Positions 23,856 through 36,800 of a DNA stretch of 64,000 bases are shown one piece after another. Within the stretch, counting starts at the first letter, position 1; every line of letters begins with the position of its first letter. The stretch is from Tanypteryx hageni (Eukaryota; Arthropoda; Insecta; Odonata; Petaluridae), in NCBI GenBank assembly GCA_028673005.1, contig CM054115.1, positions 106,759,172 through 106,823,171 of the forward strand, written 5' to 3'. Both the position numbers and the translations under genes were made by a program. Under the pieces are notes generated by a model. The model saw only the letters and a program-made list of their open reading frames with translations, searched no databases and had not been told where the DNA came from.

Positions 23856-26403
23856 CAGTGTTGCCGTTTTAGCGCTTTTTGGTTTTGTCTAGTGCCTTCT
23901 TTTGACATTCAGTGCCATGGCGCTAATTTAGCAGTTTTTTTAATTTTAGCGCCAAATTGGATGCCTTTTTTTCTCGTAATTTATTAAGCGTTTTAATCTA
24001 CCTTCAGTGAGGAGACGAAAAATAAATTCCAAATATAACAGATTGCATTGATCTACAGTCTGAGAACGTCGAGGGTGGTCATCCAGCATAACCGAGGCAT
24101 ATTTTAAAAAATGGAATGCGGTAGCTGGGAAAACCAGAACAAACAAAAAATTCCCTCAGTACAGCCCTTGCACAGGTTTTCCATGCTGTTAGACACTCAA
24201 TATGGAAATTGTCCTGAAGGTCACCAATTAAATAAGAAAAGCGGCGCAGCAATATCGGAAACGTACACTGAAATTTTGCGGCTCCCAATGGGATTTTAAA
24301 ATAAAATTCTATGCAATGTGACCCTTTAATGGTTCCATGCCCTAAAATGCGGGTCCAGTTGCTTGGCTGCAGAAAGAATTTTGCAACAAGCCGAGAGGCC
24401 TTCTTAGGTGGTGACTTGAATTATGTGAATGTAATGCAGGACACAATATGCGTGGCTTTAAAAAAATTCCCAAGAAATTATGAATTAGATTTGCAGAGAC
24501 TTGTTGCTCTTGAGACTAATAATTCATCTGTAATGACTGGTATTAATAATGGATTGTATGCAAAGTTAAAGACTAAAGAGATTCCCCATTTGCCTTTTAT
24601 TAAGTTTGTGTGCCACTCTCTAAAGCTTGCAACTTCACATGCCGTCCGTGAATGTCTACAATGGAACTTAGGTTTTCTTATTAAACCCAGGATTGGTCAC
24701 GTGGGGTATTTAAATACCCCAAGCTTATAATTAGTTCTGGTATTTCATACTAGATCGCAGTAGCCTGTTGTGCCTTTCTATACCTTTTAAGGACATCCTA
24801 CAGTTGCATCCTAACCAATTGGCAACATTGTGAGACCATCAGTTTAGCTGTGACAAAGGTTGAAAGTAGACTGGAGCATACAAATACCTCATGTGTCTAC
24901 TGGCGTTACAGTTTTGAAAAGTGACTTATGATTGTACTATCCATTTTCAGAGCATGATTTATTACTTTTGTTCAGTATGAGCAATATATATATGATCTCG
25001 CGTGGGGCATTTGAATATCCCATGCATCTAATTAGTTGTACTGTTTACTACTAGAGCGCTGTAGCGTGTTGACCCTTTCTATAACTTCCGTGGCCTTGAG
25101 CAGTCAGTCGGTTACCGCTAATTAGTTAGATTTCATTTCAATGCTTTAATTTTTAGTAATATTTCATATTGTGCAGTACCTTGAAAAAAGAAATGGCAAT
25201 CTAACTTTGTAAAACAGCTTCAATTTAGCTCGCAAGAAAGGTTACTCAAATGAAACCAAAGTTCCTTTTATACATAGTACATTATTTTTGCATTTCTAAA
25301 GATAATATTTTTTGCCTTTTACCCAGTTTTTGCGTTATTACATTTTAATAAAAAAATTTCATAAACCATTTTGATATGATCCGATATTCCTTTATGCTGC
25401 AATTATCAAATCTCTATCTGAATGCAAATAAAGATTATAATACCAGTGTGTCATTTTTTGGTTCAGAGATAATGTAGGAGTCATCTCAGTATATAACTTC
25501 AACAAAATATTTATAAATTTTACTATAAATTTTTTTTTGGAGTAATGAAATACCCCACACGACCATAGGTGGAACAAAAAACAGCGTGACTACTGGAGGG
25601 TTAATGAAATATACAATTGGTTCTCTCATTCTTTTATTCGACAGGTTAGATATATGCAAATTTATTATAAAATTACAATGGAATGGCTCCTTTGAAGTTA
25701 GTTAAGTCAGACAAGTTGTTTCCTGCTATAAATGTAATAAATGAAATGTTTTTAAATTTCTTGGTCAATGTACTTCAGTAGCAAAGAATTTCAGTCAAAC
25801 AGTGTTGCCCCTATATTTGCAATTAATTGTTAACCACCTAACTTTATTATCATTTTTATTGCCTTTAGGTTTCTTATCCATGTATTTATTAAACAATAAT
25901 TTCTACAACTAAAATTATGAGTTTTTTAGATGTTGTTTTGTATTCCTTGGTCTTCGGTGCCAGATGATCACCCTTCTTGCCCTTCCATGTATCAATTTTT
26001 TTGTATTTTGTATATTCAGAGAAATGTAAAAAAATAAAAATTTGATTTTTGGATTGAATAGATGCATGTATTCAATAATATACAGCAGAGAAATTTAAAT
26101 TCCTTCACTTAATCTTATTTAGTTTCAAATCCTGACTGCCAGAAATGATTGTAAGTAATTTTAAAATGCAAATGAAAACTGTTTAGCACTATTTTTAGCT
26201 AGTTTTGTGTCCATTTAACACCACTATAAGAGTGTAGAATATTTACTGATGCACATAGGCAACATAAATTAGGTAAAATATATAAACCGAGGGTTTTTTC
26301 TATCTAGCGCTTTTTTGGCACTATTTACTATAATTTTAGCGCCTATCTGGCACCTTTTGAGGTTGGATCTAGCTCTATTTACAAATCTGCGATGGCAACA
26401 CTG
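23856..26403 (+). mobile_element. hAT element (2548 bp) with perfect 8-base target duplication
   Basis: The ends CAGTGTTGCC and GGCAACACTG are perfect 10-base inverted repeats. Both flanks carry CCCCTGCT (23848-23855 and 26404-26411), the 8-base duplication expected of hAT. Sub-terminal sequence is also inverted (TTTTAGCGC at left, GCGCTAAAA in the complement at right). Insertion was into a CCCTGCT motif of the tandem array. Confidence 0.95.
24111..24710 (+). pseudogene. hAT transposase remnant within the 2.5-kb element
   Basis: A frame at 24311-24730 carries NNSSVMTGINNGLYAKLK and IKFVCHSLKLATSHAV. These correspond to the conserved D-N-x-x-x-M-x-G-x-x-x-G and C-H-S-L-x-L-A blocks of the hAT catalytic region. 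Upstream at 24111 is a weaker KEW/zinc-finger-like start in a different frame. The expected downstream catalytic E region and dimerisation domain are absent or unrecognisable up to 26403, so the copy is internally degraded. Confidence 0.72.
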
Positions 26404-26545
26404 CCCCTGCTGAGTCCATCCGGTCCAAATATGTCATTTTGGTAATTAATTTATGTGAATATTCTATGCACCAAATTTGGTTGAGCCAATTCTTCTCTGA
26501 TATGCATACGGACGGACGGATATCACAAAGATAATAGTGCCTTTC
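26404..26545 (+). repeat. Tandem array, last monomer fragment
   Basis: Resumes with CCCCTGCTGAGTCC and includes TTTGGTTGAGCCAATTC and a GGACGGACGGAT run, which completes the monomer broken by the hAT element. Confidence 0.7.
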
Positions 26546-26574
26546 GGCAATGATGGAAAGCAATAAAAAAAACT

Positions 26575-26920
26575 CGGGTTCGACTCCAGTAGATAATTTC
26601 TATTTCCCATAAGATAACACATCAAATCAAATTTTCGACTTACAGGCTTTTACTCTTTTGCAAATTAAAATTAGAAATAATTGACCTATGATCTTCGGAC
26701 CAGGACCGTTCTAAAGAAAAATAAATAACGTTTATTTTTATTGTCACATTCTGCCGATGATTCTAAATCACTCAAGTTATACGTTTAAATCAAATTTACT
26801 GGAGAATTTTAGGCTTGCCTTACCGACCATGTAATTGTTAAATCTCAAGATTGTATTGTCATCTCAACCTTTACACTATATGAGTAAGGGATGTGTGCTT
26901 TGAATGCTTTAATAGAAGAG
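26575..26920 (+). repeat. Diverged dispersed repeat (pair with 21050-21390)
   Basis: Shares CCTATGATCTTCGGA, CTTGCCTTACCGACCA/CTTGCCAACCAA, and GTGCTTTGAATGCTTT with 21050-21390 in the same order and orientation. Class unknown. A tRNA box-B-like motif (GGGTTCGACTCC) lies at its start. Confidence 0.6.
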
Positions 26921-27000
26921 AGAGGAAGAAAGAAAAATGGAGATGGGAGGAGAAAGATGGGGAGAGGAGAGAGGGAGTGAGAGAGGAGAGATAGACAGAT
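26921..27000 (+). repeat. GA-rich low-complexity tract
   Basis: A run of GAGAGAGGAAGAAAG, GGAGAGGAGAGAGGGAG and similar. Confidence 0.8.
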
Positions 27001-27970
27001 AATGTTCTTTATTAGGGTGATATTGAGACTACCCAGTGGCAGCTTGTGACCTAAGATGTAGGTGAAGTGTCTTCCTTGTGGAAGGGGGAATGGGAGTTAT
27101 AAAAGATGAGAAAGGACCAACTCCAGGTGCGGTCTAAAAAGAAAGTGACCATTTCGGAGAAAAGATCCTTAATTGCGGTGGAAGGAGTCGACAGAAAAGG
27201 GCATGGCATTGAGTGAAGGGTGTGAGAGAAATTCATTAGAGGGCAAAAAATGAAAGCTCGGGTAATTGGTCACATTTAAATGCATCCGTACCATATGGTT
27301 ACAAAGTGTTCGACGTGGCATTGAACACTTTGTGACCAAAGTAATTAAAAGTCTCTCGGCCAAGACTATCGGCTCCACCAAGAATTTCATTCAAGTAGTA
27401 AGAAGCTCAAAGTGTTTGTGTCTGGTGGCAAAATAGGTTCCTTAGCATGAAGTGACCATTGTGCTAGTGCGCTTAGTCTCCTTGTGTATCATTTTTGTTT
27501 CGTGTTTGATTAATTTTTCTGAGTCTACAACAATCACTTGGTGCATGAGCAAGGCAATTGTTTTCTGATGCTGATACTTGTGTCGAAGAGTAGGTCAGTC
27601 TCAATAACTTTTTAAGTTCTTATTCATCCTTGGAAGTGATAAGGGAATGCCAACGGTCGGAAGAGTATAGGTAGGGGTTTCTAATTATTTTAAAAGAAAG
27701 TGAGATGCAGCCTGGCACAATACCAATTCTTAACTGCCTTGAACCATAACAATTATCATATATAATTTTCACATGTTCCATTTAAATAATTTTTGCGATA
27801 AAAACCAAAATTTTACTTCAAAATAGTTAGCATAAATCGAAAAAAAACTTTTAGGCAAGTTTATTCAGTCCATGGAAAGGAATTGAACTAAAGTTAAATG
27901 ATGACAAAAGAAAGACTTGAGCACAAATGTGCTAATTCTTCAACTAATATTAATTCATTATTTTTCCTGT
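27001..27970. other. Unassigned sequence
   Basis: Contains a near-perfect hairpin around 27300-27342 (ACAAAGTGTTCGACG ... GAACACTTTGTGAC). No coding exon recognised. Confidence 0.4.
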
Positions 27971-27974
27971 AGCC

Positions 27975-29640
27975 AGTTACATGCTGGCCTTCAGAGGAAC
28001 ATCTGAGACATTATCATCTGCCAACAAAGGAAATAATTTTGGCACTTTAAAATACTTAAGCGAGTTCGATCCTTTTCTGAAAAAACATCAAGAAATATTC
28101 AAATAAGAGTGCAGGTTTTGTGCACTATTTGTCATGTACAATATGTGATGGATATATCAGCACTATGAATAATACTGTCAGGACAAAATTAATTAATGAA
28201 GTGAAACAAGCAAAATATTAATCATTAATTGTAGATTCAACTCCAGACATTAGTCACATTGATCAGCTGATGGGAAACCCGTAGAATGCTTATTTGGCTT
28301 TGTTCCCATTTTTTCTCACTCTGGATCGAGTTTAGGAATGACAGTATTAAAAGCTCTAGATTAAATGCAAATCTGCATACAAGCCTGTCGAGGACAAAGC
28401 TATGATAATGCCACTAACATGTCAGATAAATATATAAAATTGCAAAGTAGAATTAAAAACCACGGTCTATCTCTTTTTACATACCATGTGCAAACCATTC
28501 ATTGAATCTAATTGGAAATGCTTCAGCTTCATATTTTGTGGCTGCAACAGAATATTTCAACATAGTGCAAAATAATTGTGTGTATTTGTCTGCATCTAGG
28601 CACCAATGGAATCAGCTAAATAAAAAGTTAAATACTAAACTTCATGTAACTGTTACAATAAAGAGAAATTGTCACACTCATTGGTCAGCTAGAGCAGATG
28701 CCATTCAAGATATTAAATCAGGTTATATTGATATAATAAAAACTCTTAATGATTCAGCTTGATTGTTCATAGAAATGTTCAGCTTGGTTAGAAGCAGGCA
28801 GTTTGAGCAAAAAAATGCAAAATTTAGAGTTCTTCATAATGACGAATGTGTGGCATAAAATTCTCTGTCATTTTGATGTTGTGAATAAGAGTATTCAAAA
28901 TCCATCCAGCTATTTAAAAGTAATGATAGATTTGTACAAAGGGTTAATAGAATATGTTAAACAAATAAGAAATAAATATGACGATTTTGAAAATGTATCA
29001 TTACAAATGACAGAAATCAAATGGTGTGTGTGTATGTGTGTGTATGTATGTATGTATATATATATATAAAGACGAATGTTAAACAATTAAGGAAAGAAAT
29101 ATATTTTCCAATGAAGTTTAAATTGACGGGTAAAAAGGCATTTCAGAGAAATATTTTCTACTTTATTTGTGACAAACTATTGATGGAAATAAATATAAGA
29201 CTGGAATCATATATGGATATTAATAAAAGATTGTGTATTTTGCTGTGATTTTGAAAATATAGATGTTGAGAAAATAACATTAACGACAAATAAATTTGAA
29301 TCTTTGTACAAAAATGATGTAGACATTGAAAATCTTGATAATGAATTGAATCAGTTTTTTTATTGGTATGTATAAAAAAATTTAAAAACATCTCATGAAA
29401 TGTTCAAGCTTATGGTAGAATGTGAAATCGTTGCAACATTCCCAAACGTTGAAGTAATGGTGCAAATAAACTTGATAATTCCAATTAGTAATGCTACTGG
29501 TGGTGAACAGAGCATTTTAACTTGAAATGTGTAAAAACTATCAACGTAGCAGTATCTCACAAGACAAATTAAACATGTCGAGACTGCTTTGTATTGAAAA
29601 TGGGGTTGTTAATGAAATTAGTTTTCAGTACTAAAAGCGA
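27975..29640 (+). pseudogene. hAT transposase remnant (ZMYM1-like), C-terminal two thirds
   Basis: Blocks in order across frames are LAFRGTSETL and FDPFLKKHQEIF (28000-28100), LIVDSTPDISHIDQL (28225-28270), NLIGNASASYF...FNIVQNN (28505-28575), CHTHWSARADAIQDI (28670-28715) and SSISQDKLNMSRLLCIENGVVNEI (29550-29620). This is the typical succession of catalytic and C-terminal dimerisation regions of ZMYM1-like hAT transposases. Several stops, frameshifts and a microsatellite break it. It complements the N-terminal remnant at 380-1418, but strand and distance show that they are separate copies. Confidence 0.78.
29021..29068 (+). repeat. (GTGTAT)/(TA) microsatellite inside the hAT remnant
   Basis: A run of GTGTGTGTATGTGTGTGTATGTATGTATATATATATA type repeats, about 45 bases. 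Confidence 0.85.
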
Positions 29641-29825
29641 GAAAAAAAATATTTATTAATATCTATGTGCAGTTACTTTAAAATCAGGGATTTTAACATT
29701 TTCTATGGATTAACTTTGTTTTTACATTACATTATTTCTATATACCTTCCGTTTTAATTTACAGAAGAGGGCCCAAAACTTTGCTTTGCATAGGGCCCTA
29801 ACTGTCATAATCACAGTCCAGGTTC

Positions 29826-29995
29826 GGTCTGATGAAGGATGATCTTTGTGGGGAACACTTCCAAGATGAGGATGCTGTCATTGTGGCTGTCAAGAAGTGG
29901 CTCCATGAGGCTGACAGCAACTTTTATGACAGAGGGATATAGACTCTGGTTCAGCAGTGGAGAAAATACATAGAATGGGGTGGTGATTACGTAAA
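29826..29995 (+). pseudogene. Mariner transposase C-terminal fragment
   Basis: The frame reads DEDAVIVAVKKWLHEADSNF then YDRGIQTLVQQW and GGDYVKK. This matches the mariner C-terminal pattern of A-V-x-x-W-L, F-Y-x-x-G-I-x-x-L and G-D-Y-V-x-K. Only this last about 55 residues can be seen. No inverted repeat was identified. Unrelated in sequence to the mariner at 60089-61374. Confidence 0.7.
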
Positions 29996-30346
29996 AAAAG
30001 TAACAGTAAGTATCCTAATACTTCAAGTATGTGACACAATTTTCATTGGCATACCTTAAGTATTAACAAAAAAAATTTTTGGAGTCATTACTTTTGGGTC
30101 GCCTCTTGCATCAACTACTGAGAACTGTAACATCATAGGAGAGGTGATGTTTAAAGGAAGGCAATTTAGCAATCTCATCGCATTAGCTTCTTTATAGAAG
30201 ACATTATTCATTCATAAGCATTACTGAACAAATAAAATGAACTGATTCAACTGCGCAAAGAATAAAATAACATTAGCTTAAAAACTAAATATGTACATGT
30301 TCCATTTGGTCAATTTAAGAGTTCATATCTGCTATCAGAAGAGAAG

Positions 30347-30827
30347 TCAACAGCCGTTATCAATATCATCATCATCGTCGTCATCTGTTCGTCCTTCCTC
30401 CTCCTCTTCCTCCTCTCCTTCCTCCTCTTCTCGTCTCGGAGAGGAAGTTTCTGAAGGCTCTTTGGAGGAACCATGCCTCCTTGGGGACTCCTCCATCTCT
30501 TCCTCCTCCATTTCTTCATCCTCCTCCTCTTCTTCTCCCCTATCACCTTCATTTGTCTCTGCTACACTCTCCTCCTCACTCCTTCCTTCTTCCCAAGATT
30601 CCATTGCATCAACACCTTCTGCAGCATCCACCGGGCTCTGCTGCTGCATCTGACTTTGCTTCTTCCTTTGAGCATTGCTCAGCTCCTTCTCCATCTGAGC
30701 ACATGCTTGCTCTATCTCATAATTTTTTGAAACAAGACCCACCCAGCTGGCCTCCAGAGCACGAAGACGCTCCCCACCTGTAGTTTGCATGCTTTTCCTT
30801 TCCCAGTTAGTCTCCTGGATCATCTTT
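30347..30827 (-). CDS. BCAS2: BCAS2 coding exon 5 (terminal) with acidic extension
   Basis: Acceptor TTTGTTTGCAG. Encodes [39 protein letters not shown], then a Gln-rich stretch. About 80 residues dominated by Glu/Asp follow, with repeated EEEEE and a run of seven Asp, ending IDNGC-stop. The extension is encoded by imperfect CTC/TCC (complement GAG/GGA) triplet tracts. Triplet-repeat expansion is therefore a plausible origin. Confidence 0.92.
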
Positions 30828-33800
30828 CTGCAAACAAAAACAGACCAAGAAAAACTCAGTCAGTTACTTCTATAGATTTCTAACAAGCGTAAAACAAATA
30901 TTTAATTTTTAATATCAATCAATCCATCGTTATGCCCTAAACTTAGTATTTTATTTGTTTTCTTTTCATGCTTAAAAAAACAAATTAAAAAAAATGTTAT
31001 TTATACCCTTTTAAACAAAGTTTTAGTTGATGCTTCAATTCATAATATATTGATAAGCAATGTATATGATATTTAGACTTATTTATGTTACATTTGTTTA
31101 TTCCATTCCTAAATTATATTCTGAGAATTATTATTACTATATTTCCTCCCTGAACACGTTTTGACTATTTTCTCAATTATGTCTGGGTGTCTCTATGACC
31201 GGAATTTTGTGGGTGCTCTAACTCAAAAACTATTAATCAGATCAACACAAAATTTTATATTTGACATTTTTGTTCAAGGAAGAAGTGCTGATTAGTTTTT
31301 GGTAAACGTCGGTCAACCGGAAGTGGGTGTTTACTCTTGTCACTTATTCGTTATTTTTAAATATTTGCTTTAATATTTGATAAATGTTAAAATGTAACTA
31401 AATGAATGTTGTAGTAACTTAAATTTTCTACAAGCTATGTTTGAAACATTTTTCTATATAATGCATTGTTTAAGAGATATATTCTTAGCTGCCACCACCA
31501 CGCCACCTACCGACGACTATTGTTAACAATTGACACTTAGTTACATCTTATTGTTAGTAATGTTCCTTTTTCTTTCCTTAATTATTCGAGCTTTGTGGCT
31601 ATATCCAATATCAGAAGGCTATGGTTTGAGTTTATTTCTGCTCTTTGTAAAGTCTCAAGTTTCCTTGCAGTTTCTTAAAATATTTATTATTATGTAACCT
31701 ATTTGGAATTTTTAGAAATATTACAGATATGGAGAAAGTCATGTGGTGGCCACATCAGATATTTTTGAAATATTTGCTTTAATATTTGATAAACGTAAAA
31801 ATCTATTGGAATAAAAGTTGTAGGAAATTTAATTTTCTACAATGTTGGTTTGAAACATTTTCCCATTGTTGAAGAGATATTATTAAAAAACTTGATGCTT
31901 AGTTATGTCTTAGTAACGTTCCTTTATAGTTTCTTATTCATTGGAGCTTCGTGGCTATATCCAATATCAGAAGGCTATGGTTTGAATTTTTTTTGTTCTT
32001 TTTAAAGTCTTTAAATTTTTCTCTGAAGTCCTTAAAATCTTTAACATAATGTAGCCTATTTGGAATTTTTAGAAATAATACAGGTATGGAGAAAGTCAGT
32101 TGATGACTACATAAGATTTTTTTTCTATGTTGCTAGGTGGTGGTCCGGATTTTTTTCTCAAATCACTTAATGCATGATTGTCTCGAAAAAGCTTCAATTA
32201 TTAAATCACTTACAGAAACTCGAGCAAGCGAGCAAAAAACTTATCCGTAGCACAGAAAATCTCTAATGCCAGGTTTACGTCATTCACTATGGTTGCACTA
32301 CATGGATGAATCATCAAAAGTGAAAGCATTGGTCCCAGTCATGATTGATGGTTGTAGATTATTAATGTTTTTAATCAATCAACCAAATTTCTGAGGGATT
32401 CATAAAAGAAATATTTTTATTTATTTATATTACTGTACTTTTAACACTTCTCACCAGTTCATTTTCTTTTATACTTTGAACGATCCTTTGCCTGATATAC
32501 CTCCGCCTAATGGGTATATTTTAAGTATTCGGAGGAAATCTTCGCAAAAATAATTTCAGGGATCCTTTCCATGTCATAAGCATCAATATAGAATGTAGCA
32601 TGTGCTGAGATAAATGATGAATATATGATTTAATAATTTAAACTTTGTTGAGAGAATCGTGCAATGACTGACTCGAAAAAAAAAGCCGACCACCACCAAA
32701 CAGAAACAAAAATAAAAATATGAACGTGGCTGCCCAGTTAAATTTTAATGCTCAATACAAAAAAGGGTTTGTAAAAGGAGGAGGAATGAAAGAAAAAAAA
32801 TCCACGCATGAGGGAATCAAACTCACGCCCTCACATTTGGAGGCACTCACTATATGCTCACCACCAACAATTACTTTATCAATTATGCATGCATTAATAA
32901 ATTTATACCAGTTGACGAGAAATTGCAATATTTAATCGCGATTTTCGGAAAAACTATCGGCCGTATACGCCCAAAAGGGGGGTTTGCAGTGATCCTGGAA
33001 TCCAGAGATACACATCTACCAAGTTTTATATAAACTCGTGATCCCACTACCGTGTCCTCTCCTTGTAAGATATTTTAATGTGAGAAAATTACCCTGCAAG
33101 ATAGATTTCAGATTTCCTGTGTAAATCAAATGGGAATGATAGTTCCTGGAATCGAACACAGGATTTTAATTTTCCCAACAAAAACTATCCTCGGGAGTTA
33201 AGCCTCAGTAACAAGAGATTTCCACTAAGTGCCAAGAAAATCGGTCCATTGCCATTGGTTCAAAAGTTAATAGGGGGTGGACAGACAGACTGCCAGACAG
33301 AAACAACAATGAAACTATAAGCCTATTCCCATTCTGGAAAGTAGGCAAAAATCAGCACAAATATTTTTTATTTAGAATATAAAATCAATTCTTCTAGGTT
33401 TCTTGGCCAATTCTTTAATTATTAAATCCACATCCAAGTTATTTTACCTATAAATATACATCAAAGCCAATCCATATAATGTCTTCAGACATTGTTGATC
33501 TTAGATAAGTTTCAATCATTATAACATCAAAAAACCTCTTTCAGCCTCACAAGTAGTAATTGAGAGTGTTACATGGATGCATAGAACATTATAAACATTC
33601 GGGAAAACTTGTTTATTACAAAATTGAATTTAATTTACTCACTGAAACCGGTCATATTTTGCATATATTTTTATGGAAATTAGCAATAGTTTTATAATAA
33701 AAAATACTAACTAGTATTGTTTATTTTATTTGATTATGGAATTCCACAAAGTATTGGCCTAGTCCATTAACTTCAATGAAATATCATTTGCATTGGATAG

Positions 33801-36800
33801 TAATTGTTTTAATTGTTTCTCCAAAATTATTATTTCTTCAAAAAGTTGTCTACTGTAATGTATGTCTTCTGGCTAAAAATTCCATAAATGTTCAACATTG
33901 TGAACGTTAATTGTTGATGCATTAGCATCATTTTGATTAGGTATTGGTAAAATGTATTGGAAGCACTATATAATTTTTAACTAAATGGCATTGAAATATC
34001 TTTGTTTTACTTAATTACCTGTATAAGAACAATATTCTGGCCATAATTTAGTGAAATATTTGTCTTCAACTCATATCCAAGAATGTGATCCCCAATTTTT
34101 ATATTACATTAATACATATACATCCAGTCCCTGACTAACATGATAAATGCATTCTTAAAAAATTTCATATAAGGTGAAATCGTGTTAGTTGGACACCAAT
34201 GTCTCATAAAAAATGATGTAAATAGGGGGATGCATTACAGCATCCTAACCTGATTGATATATTTTAAATTTTACTAGTAGAAAGCCCGCAGTTCTACTGC
34301 AGGAAATTTTGAGAAACGTCAAAAAGTATTATAATAAACGAAGGGCGAACAGAAAAGAAGAATCAAAAGTCGGGAGAGTGCCAAAATGAGGAACAAATAA
34401 ATAAAAACAAAGAAAGAACCACGAAGGTGAACAAAAATGACAAATGAAGAGCAAAGATAAAAAGAATAGTCAAATGTCGATAGAGTGTGACAAACCATTT
34501 AGTTACAATGCCTTACAACAAATATATTTTTCACCTCTTTTTGTTTTCTATCTCTCCCTTTCTCCCATGCTCTCTCTCTTCCTTCCTTCCATTCTCTCTC
34601 CCCTTCTCTCTCTTCCATTCACTCTCCCTTTCTCCTTTCCTCCCATTCTCTCTTCCTTCCCCCATTCTCCCTCCCTTTCTCTCTTCCTTCCCCTTGATAG
34701 TCTTTCAATATTTGAAACTGAAGAAATAGCTTGCTATGCCATCTCTTATTTACATGGACAATTAAACCATTTACTTCATTTCAATGTCAAAGGCTTAGGA
34801 TACTGAGTTTGGCAACAATATCGGTCGCCATGGAAATGAAAACTTTTTCATTATAAATAATCGCGATTGTGGTTTAAAGCTCAATTTTGGAAAAATTCGA
34901 TCTGTATTTGAAATTTCACCATAGAATAATGAAACTTCATAATTGTCTTCATCCTCGAATTTAAGCTCTGATTTTGTATGATGATTTTTAGTTATTTTAA
35001 AGTACAAATTAGAAATAGTTTACACTTATCTCCATGCATTTAAATGGGGAAAAAGAAAACAAAATATAAAAAAAATTGCTCAAGTGAATCGGTTTAAAAG
35101 CCAGCATAACACCCTATACTCTTTATTGTGGTTAAAATAACACATTCAATTTGTCTCTACGTTATGTAGGTTTTAGCTATGGATACATACTTATACTTGA
35201 CCGGGCACCGCCTCAGACATTTGATTATTTTTATATATAGTATGATTCCTTTATTATGACTATACTTTGGTTAATGCATTTTTTTATTTGTTTATGTATA
35301 TTCCATACATGTGACTCATTTTAACAGAAAAGAAATGATGATAATGTGGATAGTTTATAGCGTTGCTTCGTTAAGACCTGTATGACAAACAATATCACGT
35401 GTTCATTCATTGTTCTCATAGCGCTTAAGTATGTATATCTAGTTTTTGTTCTAGCAATGTAACTTTTCTCGGATTCTTACTACCACTACCAATAAAATGG
35501 GAACCATGACCTCCAGAATATTTTTCAATGAAGATGACTGCCATGTTAAATCAGCTGTTCAACTGTTTACCATTTATTTAGTGGATGGTATTTAAAAGAT
35601 TTGTAAAATGATAATTTAAAAAACAAATAACTAAGAAGTAAACATTTTTGTTTTAATACATGAAATAATTTTTCAAAAGATAACAACATGTGATCTATAG
35701 AAAATTACAAAAATGGTCCAGGGAAATTTTAAAAACATTCAAGAATGGTATTTTTCTACATTGCAGTTTAAAAACCATGAAATCCCTTGCCTTCTGCATC
35801 AGACTCATATAAATTGTCAAATTCATCCTCTGGATTAGATGTTACGATAATGAGCTCATTGTCATCCACAATTAATGAAGAGAGAAATCATGTTAAACCA
35901 AACAACCATTTGTGTAAGTCAAAAACTAGCCCTACTTTAAAAATCGTGTTAAACCAAAATTGTGTTGGTAGAATTAATGTTAGTCGGGGATTGGGTGTAT
36001 AGACTTTTATTCCCAGCTACCAACCAGCTCTCAGCAGTTCTCTCAACAATCTTCGTCCAGCAATAATGCATCAGCACCTGTGTGCTATCATCAATCTGTA
36101 AATATTTTATATTTATGTATGGGATGACTATATATCATTTGATTTTTACATAATTAAGATAATATATTAATAACATGTAAACACAGAAAACATTTTCCAT
36201 GGTTTTGTTCTTTTTGTGACAGATTTCCTTCCAGTCAGGATCGAGTGTAGTGAGACCAGATGCATGAATAGTATAAGAGAGATATCAGTAATGAGGTGAG
36301 GCTCAACTCTGTGGAATTTACTCATATTGAAAAAAGAACTTTGTTATTCCCACAAATTTTTAATTTAAAAAACGACCGGTTTCACTACGATCGTAGCATC
36401 ATCAGGTATTTTAAATTAAAAATTTGTGGAAATAACAAAGTTCTTATTTCAATTTAAGTATAAGAGAGAGTTTGTAAAATGTATATTGTATCATTTTTTG
36501 AAAATGTCACAACATTACACAATTACAAGCTATAATGGAAATACAAGAATCTTACTATGATCACACAAAATGGCATTGGGTAGAATAAAGAATAAAAAAA
36601 TATTTGCTAAGAAATGCAATTCTTTCCATACAAACCTGACGGATTGAAGCTGCTTCTGTGCTTGTGTAGACAACTTCACTAAGACAGTAAGGTAAGACTT
36701 CCAAGCTTCACAGCCATACTCCAGCATGAGTTCTAGATTACATATCCTTAAGAAAGAAAATTATTTTTTCAATTACAGCTCAGATTAAACCAAAGTGTAG

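Noticed and set aside
30291..30783. Long plus-strand open frames over BCAS2 exon 5
   Set aside because: They are antisense shadows of the acidic triplet-rich exon. Serine/leucine-rich translations have no domain.
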